DNA from: Cephalotrichum gorgonifer
Taxonomy: Eukaryota > Ascomycota > Sordariomycetes > Microascales > Microascaceae
Direction of reading: 5' to 3'
Assembly (NCBI GenBank): GCA_900312665.1
Contig: ONZQ02000011.1
Coordinates: 62,001-126,000, forward strand
Length of the DNA: 64,000 bases
In this document: positions 38,249 to 49,239 of the stretch, in pieces
Position numbering within the stretch: position 1 is the stretch's first letter
How the letters are laid out: the number at the start of each line of letters is the position of its first letter
Notes under the pieces: model-generated
Databases searched by the model: none
What the model saw: the letters and a program-made list of their open reading frames with translations, nothing else
What the model was told of the DNA's origin: nothing
Translations under genes and position numbers: made by a program

Positions 38249-39241
38249 TAGCATATTGGGAAATCTGCTGAGAGTGACTGTTCAAGTGGTAAGAAACGAT
38301 CTTGGCTTAGCTATATGTTCTTCACAGCGAGTTTATCATGCATCTACACTTGACTGGAAAGATCTTTCTCATTTGGGTTCGTACTCCTCTGGGTCACCCG
38401 CCAAGGAGAAGATCTACATGGACAATATCCTTCTTGGGTTGACCAGCAACAGAGAGTGTAGCACTTGGCGAAGCGAGCAGGCGTTTGCCCGTCGGCGTTT
38501 TAATATAGTCCGGAGTTAGATGCTGGACCTCCCTCTGCTCTTAATGAAGAAATCGTGGCACTCGTAACCCGACTCGCTTTACCCTACAAGACTCTCCCAG
38601 CAACCCATCCTCCACTGCCATCCGACCCTAATCTGCGATTCCGCACCCACTTTAAGATCGTCTTCGCTTTACATCGGGGACTGTACTGCAGGCATGCCGA
38701 GATTCCCGAGCAAGCGACCTGCCTTTTGTGTAATGGTGTTAATAGCACAGTTCCGTCGGTTTGTTGAAGATACGTCAATTGACGAATAAGCGGGCAGCCA
38801 AAAAGAATAAGCATGCAGTTTGCTGCGATGAAGATCGCCTTCGGAAAATAGATCCAGCAGCCAATCACACAGCCTAGCGAGAACCAGCCGAAATACGACA
38901 TTTGGAATGGCGGAATAGGTAATCAAACGTTACTTCACAAGCGGGGTCTTGAACGGATAATTAGAGTGCGGCCGAAACAACGTCCCGATATATTCGTGAA
39001 AGGTCGGAGTAGTACGATGGCCGACTTACACAGGCCCGTGCCTTCAGTGTATTCGGCCTCGGCGACTGGCCGTAGGGCTTTGCCCTCGCGGACTGCTCCA
39101 GTATAAGTATGAGGCAGAGGAACCATACTTTGAACGGAAGAAAGGGCCAAGTCGAAGACTGAAAATCCAAATTGAACAGTTTAAACTAAACGATCTCTGA
39201 CAAACCACTCTATACTCAAACTAACGTTTTCCTCGCCCATC
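38249..39241. other. Intergenic, no gene seen
   Basis: Nothing coding recognised between the GT90 stop and the small secreted protein. The last few hundred bases should hold the promoter of the latter. Confidence 0.45.
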
Positions 39242-39496
39242 ATGCGTCTGTCCCTCGTCGCCCTTGTCGCCTTCACAACCACCCTGGTGTCCGCCGGAAA
39301 GATTATTTGCGATAGGAGCGCTGGGAATTGGTGTCCCAGCGACTGCCTCAAGGAAGTCGGTGGTCCCTTGAACTGCGCCAAGTCTTTCGTATGTATCATC
39401 CAGGCTTGAAGCTCTAAGAGGCACCATGCTCCCCCCCCACCTACGCCCCTACCTATGCCTCTTTAGAAGCCAGACAAACAGAGTTCGTTGGAATAG
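39242..39496 (+). CDS. Small secreted cysteine-containing protein (effector-like)
   Basis: Two exons, 39242..39388 and 39467..39496, give 58 aa. Residues 1-18 are a textbook signal peptide (MRLSLVALVAFTTTLVSA). The mature part of about 40 residues has four Cys (about 23, 31, 35 and 45), an even number suited to two disulfides, and a short charged tail (KPDKQSSLE). The intron has the preferred fungal donor GTATGT and a CTTTAG acceptor. Without splicing the frame ends at 39409 with 55 residues and five Cys; the spliced form is more likely. I recognise no family. Small secreted cysteine-containing proteins of this build are often effectors or antimicrobial peptides, which is inference only. Confidence 0.55.
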
Positions 39497-39521
39497 ACCC
39501 TACATCACAAACGAGCTTTGG

Positions 39522-40427
39522 CTACAATGGCTTCCTCCCGCTAGCAATCACCAGCTTCCCCTGATGCACAACAACCCCAGCCTCGGTCTCGGCCACGGCC
39601 TTCGCAAAGAGCTCCTGAAATCCCTCCTTGGTCATGGGTGACTGCGGTACCTGCTTCCGTGAAGGGAACATCACCGCTAGCTCTTCCCATACCATGAGAT
39701 AATCTTCTGTCCATGCTTTCAAATCTGAAGCGCGCTTGTCAATCTTCCTAACCTCTACATCCACGAAGCCATTTCCCGCGAAATGTTCATCAAGTGAGTT
39801 CAGAAACTCGAATTCTAGCCCATTGGCCCTACCTCCAGCATCGAGGATGTGGATGATGGTGTCACATGCCTGCTTGGAAACATCAGGAGAAGGCGCCGTC
39901 GCGGAAAAATTAGCAACGAGCGTCTCCTCCCACTGCAACCAGCCGCCAGGCTTCAGAAGATCTAGCGCAGAGGTGAGAAGCGGTGACACGTCACCATTCC
40001 GTATGATACTCGAGAATGCACGGACGTGCACGACGTCAAACGTGCCCTGTAGATCTGCCGGCAATGGCCGGGCGAGGACGTCGAGGTTTTTCAGGGTGAT
40101 CGATTTAGAAAGGAATTGCGGCGCTGGAAAGTACAGAGGGTTGATATCGAAGCCATGAAGCTGAAGGGTGGCCTCTGGTTTGGCCGCCGATAGCCGGTGG
40201 TTGAGGTCGGAAAGCCAAACGCCGTTTCCACATCCGAGATCACCGACTGTAATTTCAGTCCCGGACGGGAGGGAGTCGTTGATGCGGTCTTCGAGGAGAA
40301 TTCCTTCAAGCGTGTTTTGAAAGAGGAGGTGTTGAAGGTGTAGTCGTGCTGAAGTACGAAAATTGCGAGATGGTGCGATCCAATAAGTGGATGCATCGAG
40401 CTCAGCTTCGCCGCTTACGGAAGCCAT
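39522..40427 (-). CDS. SAM-dependent class I methyltransferase
   Basis: A single frame of 301 aa. Motif I is GDLGCGNGVWLSDL (about residues 63-76), preceded by an N-terminal helix region LHLQHLLFQNTLEGILL as in the fungal UMTA/LaeA-like group. Further blocks are HGFDINPLYFP (acidic ribose-binding Asp), GTFDVVHVRAFSS (motif IV) and LKPGGWLQWEE. The substrate is unknown; relatives act in secondary metabolism or as regulators of it. No signal peptide, so cytosolic or nuclear. Its stop is only 25 bp from the stop of the convergent small secreted protein gene, so the 3' ends must overlap in the transcripts. Confidence 0.88.
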   Translation of the reverse strand: MASVSGEAELDASTYWIAPSRNFRTSARLHLQHLLFQNTLEGILLEDRINDSLPSGTEITVGDLGCGNGVWLSDLNHRLSAAKPEATLQLHGFDINPLYFPAPQFLSKSITLKNLDVLARPLPADLQGTFDVVHVRAFSSIIRNGDVSPLLTSALDLLKPGGWLQWEETLVANFSATAPSPDVSKQACDTIIHILDAGGRANGLEFEFLNSLDEHFAGNGFVDVEVRKIDKRASDLKAWTEDYLMVWEELAVMFPSRKQVPQSPMTKEGFQELFAKAVAETEAGVVVHQGKLVIASGRKPL

Positions 40428-40978
40428 CTTGGTATCCAGATGTAGGAAACTCTGTATAAAGAGTGAAGATGTTGATGAATAAGAAGTATCAAGCGAGCTG
40501 GCCTTGGAGAGAGAGAGAGGGAAGGTTAAGATTCAAGACGTCGAGGTACTTGAGCTAAATAACCATGCGTCTTAAATGTCGAGTTGTCAGGTCGCTGACG
40601 TATAGGATCCTGCAGGATTGCGAGCTGAACGAGTCCCAGCCATGGTACCCGTACTCGCAGGGCCTGAATAACCAATTGGGACCGGACCAATGATAAAAAT
40701 GGATTCTAGTCTGACCACCGTGCTCTCTTGGTATTTACCACCCTGGCCCAGTATCCATCCTTATGAGATATTTCCCATTCCAGTTTCGGGCTCTGTTCCA
40801 GTCCATCCCGCACAGCGGAAGCTTGTGGCCCGGTTATGGCAGGGATTGACGGCCCAGGCGAACCCGCGGGGATCTCGGGGCCGTGTCTGGGATCCGGCGA
40901 CCAGGAACGATCAGGGACTAGGAATGATCTTGGCCTCATTGTCAATTATTAATACTTGATTAATACTTGGATATGTAG

Positions 40979-41039
40979 CAGTAGTGCTGACGGGAATAGT
41001 GCTGACGGCAGTAGTGCTGACGGCAATATTGCCGATCGG
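40979..41039 (+). repeat. 15-bp tandem repeat, three copies plus a decayed fourth
   Basis: Units CAGTAGTGCTGACGG at 40979-40993, GAATAGTGCTGACGG at 40994-41008 and CAGTAGTGCTGACGG at 41009-41023, then a diverged unit to 41039. Confidence 0.85.
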
Positions 41040-41070
41040 TCCCGGGAAGAAAGGTGGGATAGGTTCCTCG

Positions 41071-41176
41071 AAGGCTTCCTGAGGTTCTCTAGTTTTCTCA
41101 TAACGGGCATATGGACCGGGGCAGATTCCCCTAAGGCTTTCTGAGGTTCCCCAGTTTTCTTGTAATGGGCAAGTGG
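41071..41176 (+). repeat. Imperfect 44-bp direct duplication
   Basis: 41071-41114 and 41133-41176 align without gaps at about 36 of 44 positions. Six of the eight differences near the middle are C/T or A/G transitions, which would suit repeat-induced point mutation but the sample is tiny. Confidence 0.6.
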
Positions 41177-42376
41177 GCAAACATGGTACGTACGCTAGGC
41201 CTTGCTGTACTGCAGAGTGTTCGAGCACTTGGGCATCTCTATTCGAAGATCGTATGGGCTGAATATATGCATATTTATATGTAGATATCAGAAGTGACAA
41301 TGAGCATACCTGTCCCCGTCTTTTAGAGAGCTACTGCCGACTCTTGTGCGGCCTGCAAACGAGGATAGGCATCACCGCTTATATATATATAACATATGCA
41401 GTTAGGAAACCTAGAGTGTAAGCACACAGTTTCTAGAATAATATCAATGTACGGTACTAAAGCTCCCTACCAAAACCTGGACACTGAACCTAAATTGTAT
41501 TGTAACATTCGTCTCCTGAAGAAGAGCCTCCAATTGGGAAACAGAAAAGGGATAGGCCCGTTTCCTGCATCGCATGACGGCTCCCATGTACCAGGAAGGT
41601 GTGCGCCAATAGACCGGAGCCTCGTTTCGTCTCTTAGTGGTGCACTAATTTCCCCCTGCATACATCCGTTCTTGCTCATGGTCACTCCCGAAGGAGTGCG
41701 CAGGCTTGAGCTTTTACTCAAACCTGCCAAGACGTCGACTATATGGAGCTGGATGATGTGCTTACCAGTACCTGTTAGGTATGGATGGGAGGGAAGACGG
41801 CCGCGACTCAAATCGTGACTCCTGGTACACTATCCAGCACATGCTAGCAAAAGAGAGAGCAAGGGGAGAACAGACAAGGGAGGGGGGAGAGGTTCAGAAA
41901 AGGATGTAGGAGAAGAGGGGGAAGAAAGACGGGGTAGAGGAAGAGTAGATGAGGGATTGGAGGGGAGAAGATATACGTTTAGCCGTTAAAGGGTCGATTA
42001 TGACTAATAAATCACCTTGCAAGAGACCAGCGCGGCCTATCCTCCTTCATCCACAGGGTGGGTGGTCTTGGAACGGATTGATATGGATTTCCAGGCAGCT
42101 GCGGACCCACTTTTGTTAGGCAGGCATGCCTTTAATTGGCTCCATGACGGTCCAACAACCCAGAATAGCATGGCGGGCCATGTCTCGTCGGATTCGCGCC
42201 AAGCCATCGTGGGTTTTTTTTGGGTTGGTATGGCCGAGTATAAATAAGGGGCCAAAGATCTCGAATTTGATCACACATTCCCAGATACAAAAACCCAAGG
42301 TTTATTTATATCGGCATACCTCTTGTAGAATTCGCTCTTATTATCATTTCCTCCTTCATCGTCAACCGGAAGAGCC

Positions 42377-44881
42377 ATGTTGATGGATACTACGCACGAA
42401 ACGCTGGCAGCGGCCACCGATGCCCCCAAGCTTGAATTCGATAACTTGGAGGATGGAGAAGTTGGGGAGGTCATACATCAGGTATGGGTGACCCCTGGTT
42501 TCCAATGAACTAACTAGGATATCAATCCTCATACCTGCCGCTGACATTGCTCTGCCCACACAGCGATGCATCATCATCAAGGGCAGATACATTCTCCCTG
42601 ACACCGTCTCAGAGGCAGAGGCAGAGGCCGCCTTCGCAACTGTAGAATGTACCGACTCCTCCGGAACCACCACGTTTCCCACCCAAACCTGGCCCATATC
42701 TTCCAATCGCCTCAAGATGATTGTCCTCCTTTCCCCAGGACCAAACAACCTCACAATCACCGCCAACTTCGGTCGGACCACCGTACGCCGCACCATCTGT
42801 CTCACCTACATGCCCCTCCTTCAGACCCCGCCCCTCCACCTCGCGATCATGGTAGCCAAGAACTCCCCCCTCCTAATCGACTGCCCTCCCAGTAAGCACG
42901 CCGGCATCTCCTCGGCCCACTCTTCTCTGGACGCCGCCATCGCGAAGGTCCGCATGTCGGCCTACATGTGGCAGGCCCTCACGGCCGAGGACATGCGAGA
43001 GAAGGGCCTCGGCCGGCGCTCGTTCCGCCTGGAGGAGGAGTGGTCCGCTGACACCACGAGCCGGACGTTCCTGGACGGGGCGTACGAATCCGACCTCTCC
43101 TCCAGCGGAGCCATGCGCTCTACGGCCAAGGTGCACGTCATCCGCTCGGAGAAGTCCGTCGCCGAGATCCGGCACGTGGACGTTGCGCAACAGAACAAGA
43201 ACGCCCGGTCGGCTGACTCACTGTTCGATTATTTCAGAGAGGCACTCTCGCGGCATGGCGCGCCGTTCGAATCGTCCGGGCGTCCCATCGTGGCGGGGCT
43301 CATCCTAGACTCGCACTACTCTATGGAGAAGGACATGATACTGGGCCACGCGGCACTGGGGTGCCACCAAGCGAAGGGCCTGTCCCTCGGAATGATGGGT
43401 AGCCACCTCACGTACGCCTGGCCGCGTTTCTTGGAAGAAGTCACCAGCTGCCTCCTCGACACGCGCGCCCCGGGAGCGACCGTGGGAAACGATAACGGCG
43501 AGTGTGGTACCTTCTGGGAGGCCTGTTCCGTCGGGCAGGGAGCATTCCTGCACGAGGTGGGTCACGCCTTCGGGGCTCCACACACGACGGGGATCATGGC
43601 TAGGGGTTACTCGGGATATTGGCCCCGTAACTTCTTATCCCGAACGGCCCGTTCTACCGCATGGAACAAGGAAGGCGTAGACGTGATCGATGGAGAGACG
43701 CGAAACGACGCCCGGTGGGACATGCGAGAGAACCTCTCCTTCCGACTGCTTCCTCATTTCTGGCTACCAGGAGACGTCAAGTTGCCGGAGGGGACGCGCT
43801 CCAGAGAACCGACTATCGCCCCGACAGACATCGCAAGCGATAATCCCTCCATTATTGTCTCGTGCCCCGCCGGGATCGCCTCCATCTCTTTCAACGGGAC
43901 TGCCAGGCCCTCCCCGACAATAGCGCACCCCGTTGACAGTGTCAGATACAGCGTGCAGGACCTAGAAGCCAGCTTCGCCCGTGATGAGCCCCTCAAGCTC
44001 TCGGCCATGGGTATGAACGGGAAGTCGAAGACATTGCGGGACGCATGGCGCCTCTTTGCCAGGGCTGGCTTCATCCGAGTCCCAGGCACGGACCTCGTCC
44101 TCAACAGGCAATCCGTCCAGAGCGACTATCTTGAGGAGGTAAAGGACTTCGATCTCACCGTCGAGAAGATGTGGAAGTGGGCCACGCTCCTTGTCCGGAA
44201 GGGCCCCAACGGCAAGGTCGAGTATGCGTCGGGCGTCGACATACGCACGGGGCTGGTCCTCGATGGGGCGTACGTCCACTTCCGCGACGGGACGCAGATA
44301 AACTGCGGCCCGAGGGTGAGCAAATACGGAGGGGAGCATGAGTTCGGGGGCCACGCGGCGGAGGAAATTGATATCCCCAAGGGCCAGGAGATTGTTAAAG
44401 TGGAGGTGGCGAGGGAGGGATCGGAGATCAGGGGCATGAGGATGTACCTGAGCAACGGTACAGCCTGGGGAGCTCTCTCTGGCTATGACGAAGAACATGA
44501 TACAACAACATTGGGTAAGTTCGTCGCTGTCCTTTCTTTCGGACGATGCTATCTTCCCTCAGTTTCGGAAGCCCCCGTTTGCTAACTGCTTTCGTTTTCA
44601 CCAGAGCCCCCGCGTGGAGAGCGTATCATCGGGTTCTTCGGTCTTAGCTTCTGGGGGGAACATTTTGACCAAATCACCGAATTTGGCATCCTCACCGCTC
44701 CCAAGGACCTCGAGTTGCCCGATATTGTATACAATATGCCGGAGTTACAAAACACAGACGGCGGCCAAGATGTGAGAGCTGATCCTCGGAGTTTATATGT
44801 TATTAGCTAACGCGTTCCAAGATCGACGGCTCGGACGACGGCTCAGACAACGGCTCAGACGACGATTCGGAGGATGAATAG
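42377..44881 (+). CDS. Zinc metallopeptidase (metzincin-like) with C-terminal jacalin-like domain
   Basis: Four exons: 42377..42481, 42564..44514, 44605..44771, 44822..44881; 2283 nt, 760 aa. The zinc motif HEVGHAFGAPH (HExxHxxGxxH) is at residues 365-375, with GIM five residues on as Met-turn candidate. This matches the fungal putative peptidase family typified by yeast YIL108W (Pfam Metallopep). Residues about 590-740 form a jacalin-like lectin domain: DGAYVHFRDG, KYGGEHEFGG, then across an intron GERIIGFFGLSFW and DQITEFGILTAPKD. The last exon adds an acidic tail of repeated GSDD/GSDN units. There is no signal peptide, so a cytosolic or nuclear role is likely despite the lectin fold. All junctions have good splice sites. 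Confidence 0.9.
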
Positions 44882-45463
44882 GCTTGTCTGTAATCGGATG
44901 AACGGTTTCTCTGCGTGAAGACGTAGACAAGGTGACTAGGAGTCGTGCTTAACTTTTTTCCTCTGTTCCAGCCGAAGTGGACGCGGGCTGGAGGTAACGA
45001 AATGCCAACCCACGTGTGGGAGGGTGATTGTCCAACGGTGACATTGTCTCGGCCAATATTTTGATGGAAGAGGAGATTGGATTTCCTTGTTTAGATAATC
45101 TACAGTTATTATTTGGACTGTGTCACTTGGTCTAGTCCTAGTAGTTTTCAAGCGAACTAAAGCGTTGCCGGATGGGTCCGAAGTGGGTGTCGGAAACTAC
45201 GTCATCGACACGCCAACACGTTTGAGGACCCTGCCTCGACCTCGTAGCCCTAGAACCAGGATCCAAATCAGGTCACCAATCTGACCTGGCATCGCAAAGT
45301 AGGACAGAAAGACGACTTAAAACCATTCTGGCCCATAGACGCTGAAGTACCTCTCACCTATCACCCCCTCTATTCCTCGACATACATCCCAGCCCCCTTC
45401 GTCGCCTGGGCCTAGGGGCTCCTCATTCGCCGAATCTTCTCCTCACCGACAACCCACCCGACT
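44882..45463. other. Intergenic, no gene seen
   Basis: Promoter region of the following gene; C-rich leader just before the ATG at 45464. Nothing coding recognised. Confidence 0.45.
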
Positions 45464-46255
45464 ATGGGCAATGAAGCGTCTAAGCCTAAGTCGGGTACCA
45501 ATTTCCAGGTCATCGGCGCCGGGATGCCCCACACCGGCACCGCCGCCCTCGCCTCGGCCCTCCGCATCCTCCTCGAGGGGCCAATCTACCACGGCGGGAC
45601 ACAAATCGCCAAGGGCAACCCGCGCGACATCCTCCTCTGGACGCGCCTCCTCAGACGCTTCCCTCCCCGAACGCAGACAGACAGGCGAAACTCCTTCGAC
45701 ACCCTCAGCGATCTCCTCGACGGCTACGCAGGCACCGCGGACCAGCCCGCCGCTCTCTTTGTACCGGAGCTGCTAGAGCTCTATCCCGATGCCATCGTAA
45801 TTTGCACGGTGCGCAACCCGGAATCTTGGGAGAGGAGCATGAGGAGCGTCTCTCGCAAGAGTGCGCTGTGGTCCGTCGGCCTCGGCCTCATCCTCCTCCC
45901 GCTCCCCGGGCTGCGGCACTTCGTGGCATACGCCAACTGTCTGAGACGGTGCTTTGTCTATATGTATGAAGAAGGGGAGTCTCTCACCACTCATACCTAT
46001 CGTCGACACATTGAGTGGCTGAAGGAAGTCGTCCCGGAGCATAGGCTTTTCTTCGTCAACGTCCGGGAGGGATGGATTCCTCTTTGCGACGCTCTGGGTA
46101 TGGACGTTCCCGATGTACCGTTTCCCGCCATCGACGACGAGGAGGCCATGAGGAGAGTTTCAAAGGAGACCATAATGAGGGCGTTGAAGATTTGGACTCT
46201 GGTTATCGCCACGATACTTTGTGCTATGACGGCATATCGATGGTTTAATAGGTAG
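45464..46255 (+). CDS. Sulfotransferase-like P-loop protein, membrane-tethered
   Basis: A single frame of 263 aa of the fungal sulfotransferase family (Sulfotransfer_4 type). The P-loop-like start is VIGAGMPHTGTAALASALRI (residues 16-35), followed by FVPELLELYPDAIVICTVRNPESW with the conserved VRNP. The N terminus MGNEAS fits the N-myristoylation signal (Gly2, Ser6), and the last 20 residues form a hydrophobic segment (WTLVIATILCAMTAYRWF). Both would hold it at a membrane, facing the cytosol. Whether such fungal members transfer sulfate is unproven. Confidence 0.85.
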   Translation: MGNEASKPKSGTNFQVIGAGMPHTGTAALASALRILLEGPIYHGGTQIAKGNPRDILLWTRLLRRFPPRTQTDRRNSFDTLSDLLDGYAGTADQPAALFVPELLELYPDAIVICTVRNPESWERSMRSVSRKSALWSVGLGLILLPLPGLRHFVAYANCLRRCFVYMYEEGESLTTHTYRRHIEWLKEVVPEHRLFFVNVREGWIPLCDALGMDVPDVPFPAIDDEEAMRRVSKETIMRALKIWTLVIATILCAMTAYRWFNR

Positions 46256-47254
46256 CTGAGTAGGTTCCTTGTTATTATACTAGTTAATTTTACTCGTTCA
46301 ATGCAAATACCCAGTATAATTTCAGATGCCCACATGAAGCCCACACAAAAATGAAGGGATCCTAAATAAACCTTTCCCCACAATCCAAGGTCCTTTTACA
46401 GTGTTCTGGGAGTTCTAATGATAAAATTCATACCAGTATGCGGCTTGGACCATCCCAGAGGTCACGCTACCGACAGCATGGCAAAGGTAACATAAGCCAC
46501 TCAACATGTCCAAATTGGTCTATATTGAGCCCGCTTCGGCTACTCAGCTTTCATCTTCGGCTCCAGCCGACTACGAAATAGTCAACAAGGGAGTAAATGC
46601 AAAATTGTTCACGATGTACTAAAATTATCCCAATATAGCTCGGCATACCGCCTTCACGTGCCTCTTTTCAAACTATCCCCAGAGACGGGATATCTGACGG
46701 GGTGTTTAAGAACCCCGGAAATCATACGTGCAATTAAACCATCATGCAGTAATGCTACTCTCGAATCAAACGACGTTATATGGGGGGAGGATTTTATGTC
46801 CTTCTTTCGTGCGCTTTGCGAACTTCATATCCGGCTAATATATCGCCCAGGAACGCGGCTATTTTTGGATCGCTATAATACGCAACTTACCGAAAGATTG
46901 GAGCGACGAATGCCCCATACGAACTAATAACCGGCTCGCGATGTGATTAGCAGGGTAATATGCTGGCGCCAATATCTCTTCATTAGAGCACTATCAACAC
47001 GCACGCAGTCAGCTATTCCGGGCTTGGGAGCTATAGGTCATTCTGCGCGGCCGACATGGGCGGGGAGAAATTTTCGGATAGTAAGTGGGCTGGCAAATAT
47101 AAAGAGACTCTGTGTCTCCCTTTCTTCCTAGCTCCTGAACAATAACTCATGATTTAACAACGACGTGTCCCTAAGGGAATCCTACAACATAGCCCCCAAC
47201 GAGTCTTTCTCCTTACCGATTAAACCAGCTCCAAAGGTCCCCTCAAACCCGTTG
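46256..47254. other. Intergenic, no gene seen
   Basis: An AT-richer stretch with short frames only. Nothing coding recognised on either strand. Confidence 0.45.
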
Positions 47255-47862
47255 ATGATGCTATCCTCACTACTCGTCGCCGCTCTTGCAGCGTAGGCTC
47301 CTGCCCCCCCAAACTCACCACACAACCCCGCACACAAGGCTGACTTCCGAGCAGAGGTGCCGCAGCACAGGTCACCCTCGTCCCAACGACCATCTGCCAT
47401 GGCCCACAGTGTAACCCCGACGGCGAGCCCCACGATACCTGTCCCGAAGCCATCACTAGCACGGAATTCCTCACCGAGCTCTCCACCGTCCTCTCCGTGT
47501 CCACCACTATCATCACCGAACTCCAAACCATCACGAGAGAAGTCACCTCCATAAAAGAAGTGACTGCGACGGTCACTTCTACCACAGAGCGAACCCTCAC
47601 CCAGACCCAGACGACCACAGAGGTACACACCACCACGGCTGCGTGTGGTCCCCCACCCGTGTGCCCCACACTCACGAGGACGGGTACGGCGTGCTCGACG
47701 TGTCTGCTCCCAGCGTGCACGTCGCGCGTAGCGGTCACGAAGTCCTGCGGGTGTCCGAGCGCGCTGCCGACCTCGACAGTGAATTTCGCGTGCGGAGACC
47801 CGGGGGCGTGTAATCGGGTTGGGTGTACGACTGTGTATGACGTCGTCACGGCCCGGTGTTAA
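47255..47862 (+). CDS. Thr-rich, Cys-rich secreted protein
   Basis: Two exons, 47255..47292 and 47355..47862, give 181 aa. The signal peptide (MMLSSLLVAALA...) is split by the 62 bp intron, whose acceptor is GCAG. The mature part starts VTLVPTTICHGPQC, continues with a Thr/Ser-rich stalk of about 60 residues (repeats like TTITE, TVTSTTER, TQTQTTTE) that should be heavily O-glycosylated, and ends in a compact Cys-rich module (ACGPPPVCP, ACSTCLLPAC, SCGCPSALP, GACNRVGC). I see no GPI-anchor tail. It resembles fungal cell-wall or extracellular Thr/Cys proteins of unknown function. A 261-codon frame on the opposite strand covers the same bases and is a shadow of the biased composition. Confidence 0.65.
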
Positions 47863-48714
47863 GAGAAATATTATTTTGTGCTCGGAGTCAGGTTCATCTG
47901 GCAGGCGGAGAGCGGGATATGTTACGTAGCATCGCATCGCCCCAATATATGGCATCAAACAAATCATACCGCTTTGCGTTATAACCGGGATGTTTCACCT
48001 ATGTTGCCCTAGTTCCCCCAGATCAATCAGACACGCATTGCCTCTCCTAATTGATGGTGAAGCGTTCGCGGCTCCGCGATTTTAGTCGTCCCCTTCCCCA
48101 TAGAATCGCGTCCATGAGAGAACAGATGCAGGTACGAGTACATAACCCGACCACTGCCATTTGTGGCGGTGTCCTAACTAATAAACAGGACATGCACGAA
48201 GGGAATCGGGTATTAATGTTTCATGGGTGGAAATAGAATGTACTATTCAAACTAGCGAATACGCTAAGATGGAGCAGTGATCTCGAAGAGTCCAGGATGA
48301 TCTACCAAGATCGGCCATGTTCCATCTCGTGACCCCATGCATGAATACATTATTCTTGGGGGTGGAGATTGATCACTGATTTGCTAGCCGAGTTTAGCTT
48401 AGCATCAATACCTCCCCATAGGGCTAGAAGGAGAAGAGTTGATAGGTCAGAGATGACATGTGTAAGGGCGCGATCGGGACCCACAATCAAAATCTGAGTG
48501 GCACCTCTCATGAAATCAAGACGATCTAGATCTCGAATGACTCAACCGGCTCTGATTCCCATCCTCACTCACTCGAGTACAGCCGTCATTCATTTTCTAG
48601 ATATATTGTCCTTGGCCCCGACCACTCTTCACCCAAACGCAGTCAACTATCAACCAAACCCACTCCGCAGGCAGAATCACGTGGTCTCCCGTCGCCCTCA
48701 TCACCACCACCACC
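47863..48714. other. Intergenic, no gene seen
   Basis: Promoter side of the GNAT gene, with nothing else recognised. A CACCACCACCACC stretch directly precedes its ATG. Confidence 0.45.
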
Positions 48715-49239
48715 ATGTCCAAAGTCACCATCCGAAAGGCCCAGGCCTCAGACGCCCCCTCCATAGCCGCCCTAGGCGCCCACGTCTTCACTGTAACCTT
48801 TGGCCACTCCGTCACCTCCAAGGACCTTGAATCCTTCCTCTCACAATATTACACCCCATCCGCCATCGCCGACTATCTCTCGCCCGCGACCAAGCAGACC
48901 TTGGTAGCCGTCAACGAGGCCGGGAAGATCATGGGCTTCGTGACGCTGGACCGCGCCAGCAGCGAGCCCTGCGTGGAGCACCTCGAGAACCTGGCTGAGC
49001 TGGCACGCCTGTACGTCGATACATCGGCGCACGGGCAGGGGGTGGGGACGCTGCTGTCAAAGGCCGTGGAACAGCTGGCCAGGGACGAGGGTTACAAGAA
49101 CATGTGGCTGGGAGTGTGGGAGGAGAACCACAAGGCTATAAAGGCGTATGAGAGGTGGGGGTACAAGCCCGTCGGGGATCATTCCTTTTTCCTGGGGAGT
49201 GAGGAGCAGACAGACTTGATTTTTGCAAAGGCGCTATAA
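48715..49239 (+). CDS. GNAT family N-acetyltransferase
   Basis: A single frame of 174 aa covering the whole GNAT fold. MSKVTIRKAQASDAPSIAAL is the typical beta1-alpha1 start; acetyl-CoA binding motif A is LARLYVDTSAHGQGVGTLL with the HGQGVG loop (Q/R-x-x-G-x-G/A type), and motif B is YKNMWLGVWEENHKAIKAYERWGY. The enzyme should acetylate an amine of a small molecule or protein in the cytosol; the substrate is unknown. Confidence 0.9.
   Translation: MSKVTIRKAQASDAPSIAALGAHVFTVTFGHSVTSKDLESFLSQYYTPSAIADYLSPATKQTLVAVNEAGKIMGFVTLDRASSEPCVEHLENLAELARLYVDTSAHGQGVGTLLSKAVEQLARDEGYKNMWLGVWEENHKAIKAYERWGYKPVGDHSFFLGSEEQTDLIFAKAL

Larger units (their letters stand above)
40428..42376. other. Intergenic with small tandem and dispersed repeats
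   Basis: No gene recognised on either strand in 1.9 kb. It contains a 15-bp tandem repeat (40979-41039), an imperfect 44-bp direct duplication (41071-41114 and 41133-41176), an AT dinucleotide patch near 41382-41392 and a purine-rich stretch at about 41850-41970. Confidence 0.5.

Noticed and set aside
47182..47967. 261-codon open frame on the minus strand
   Set aside because: It is antisense to the Thr/Cys-rich secreted gene, whose plus strand has signal peptide, intron and Cys pattern; the antisense reading is composition bias.
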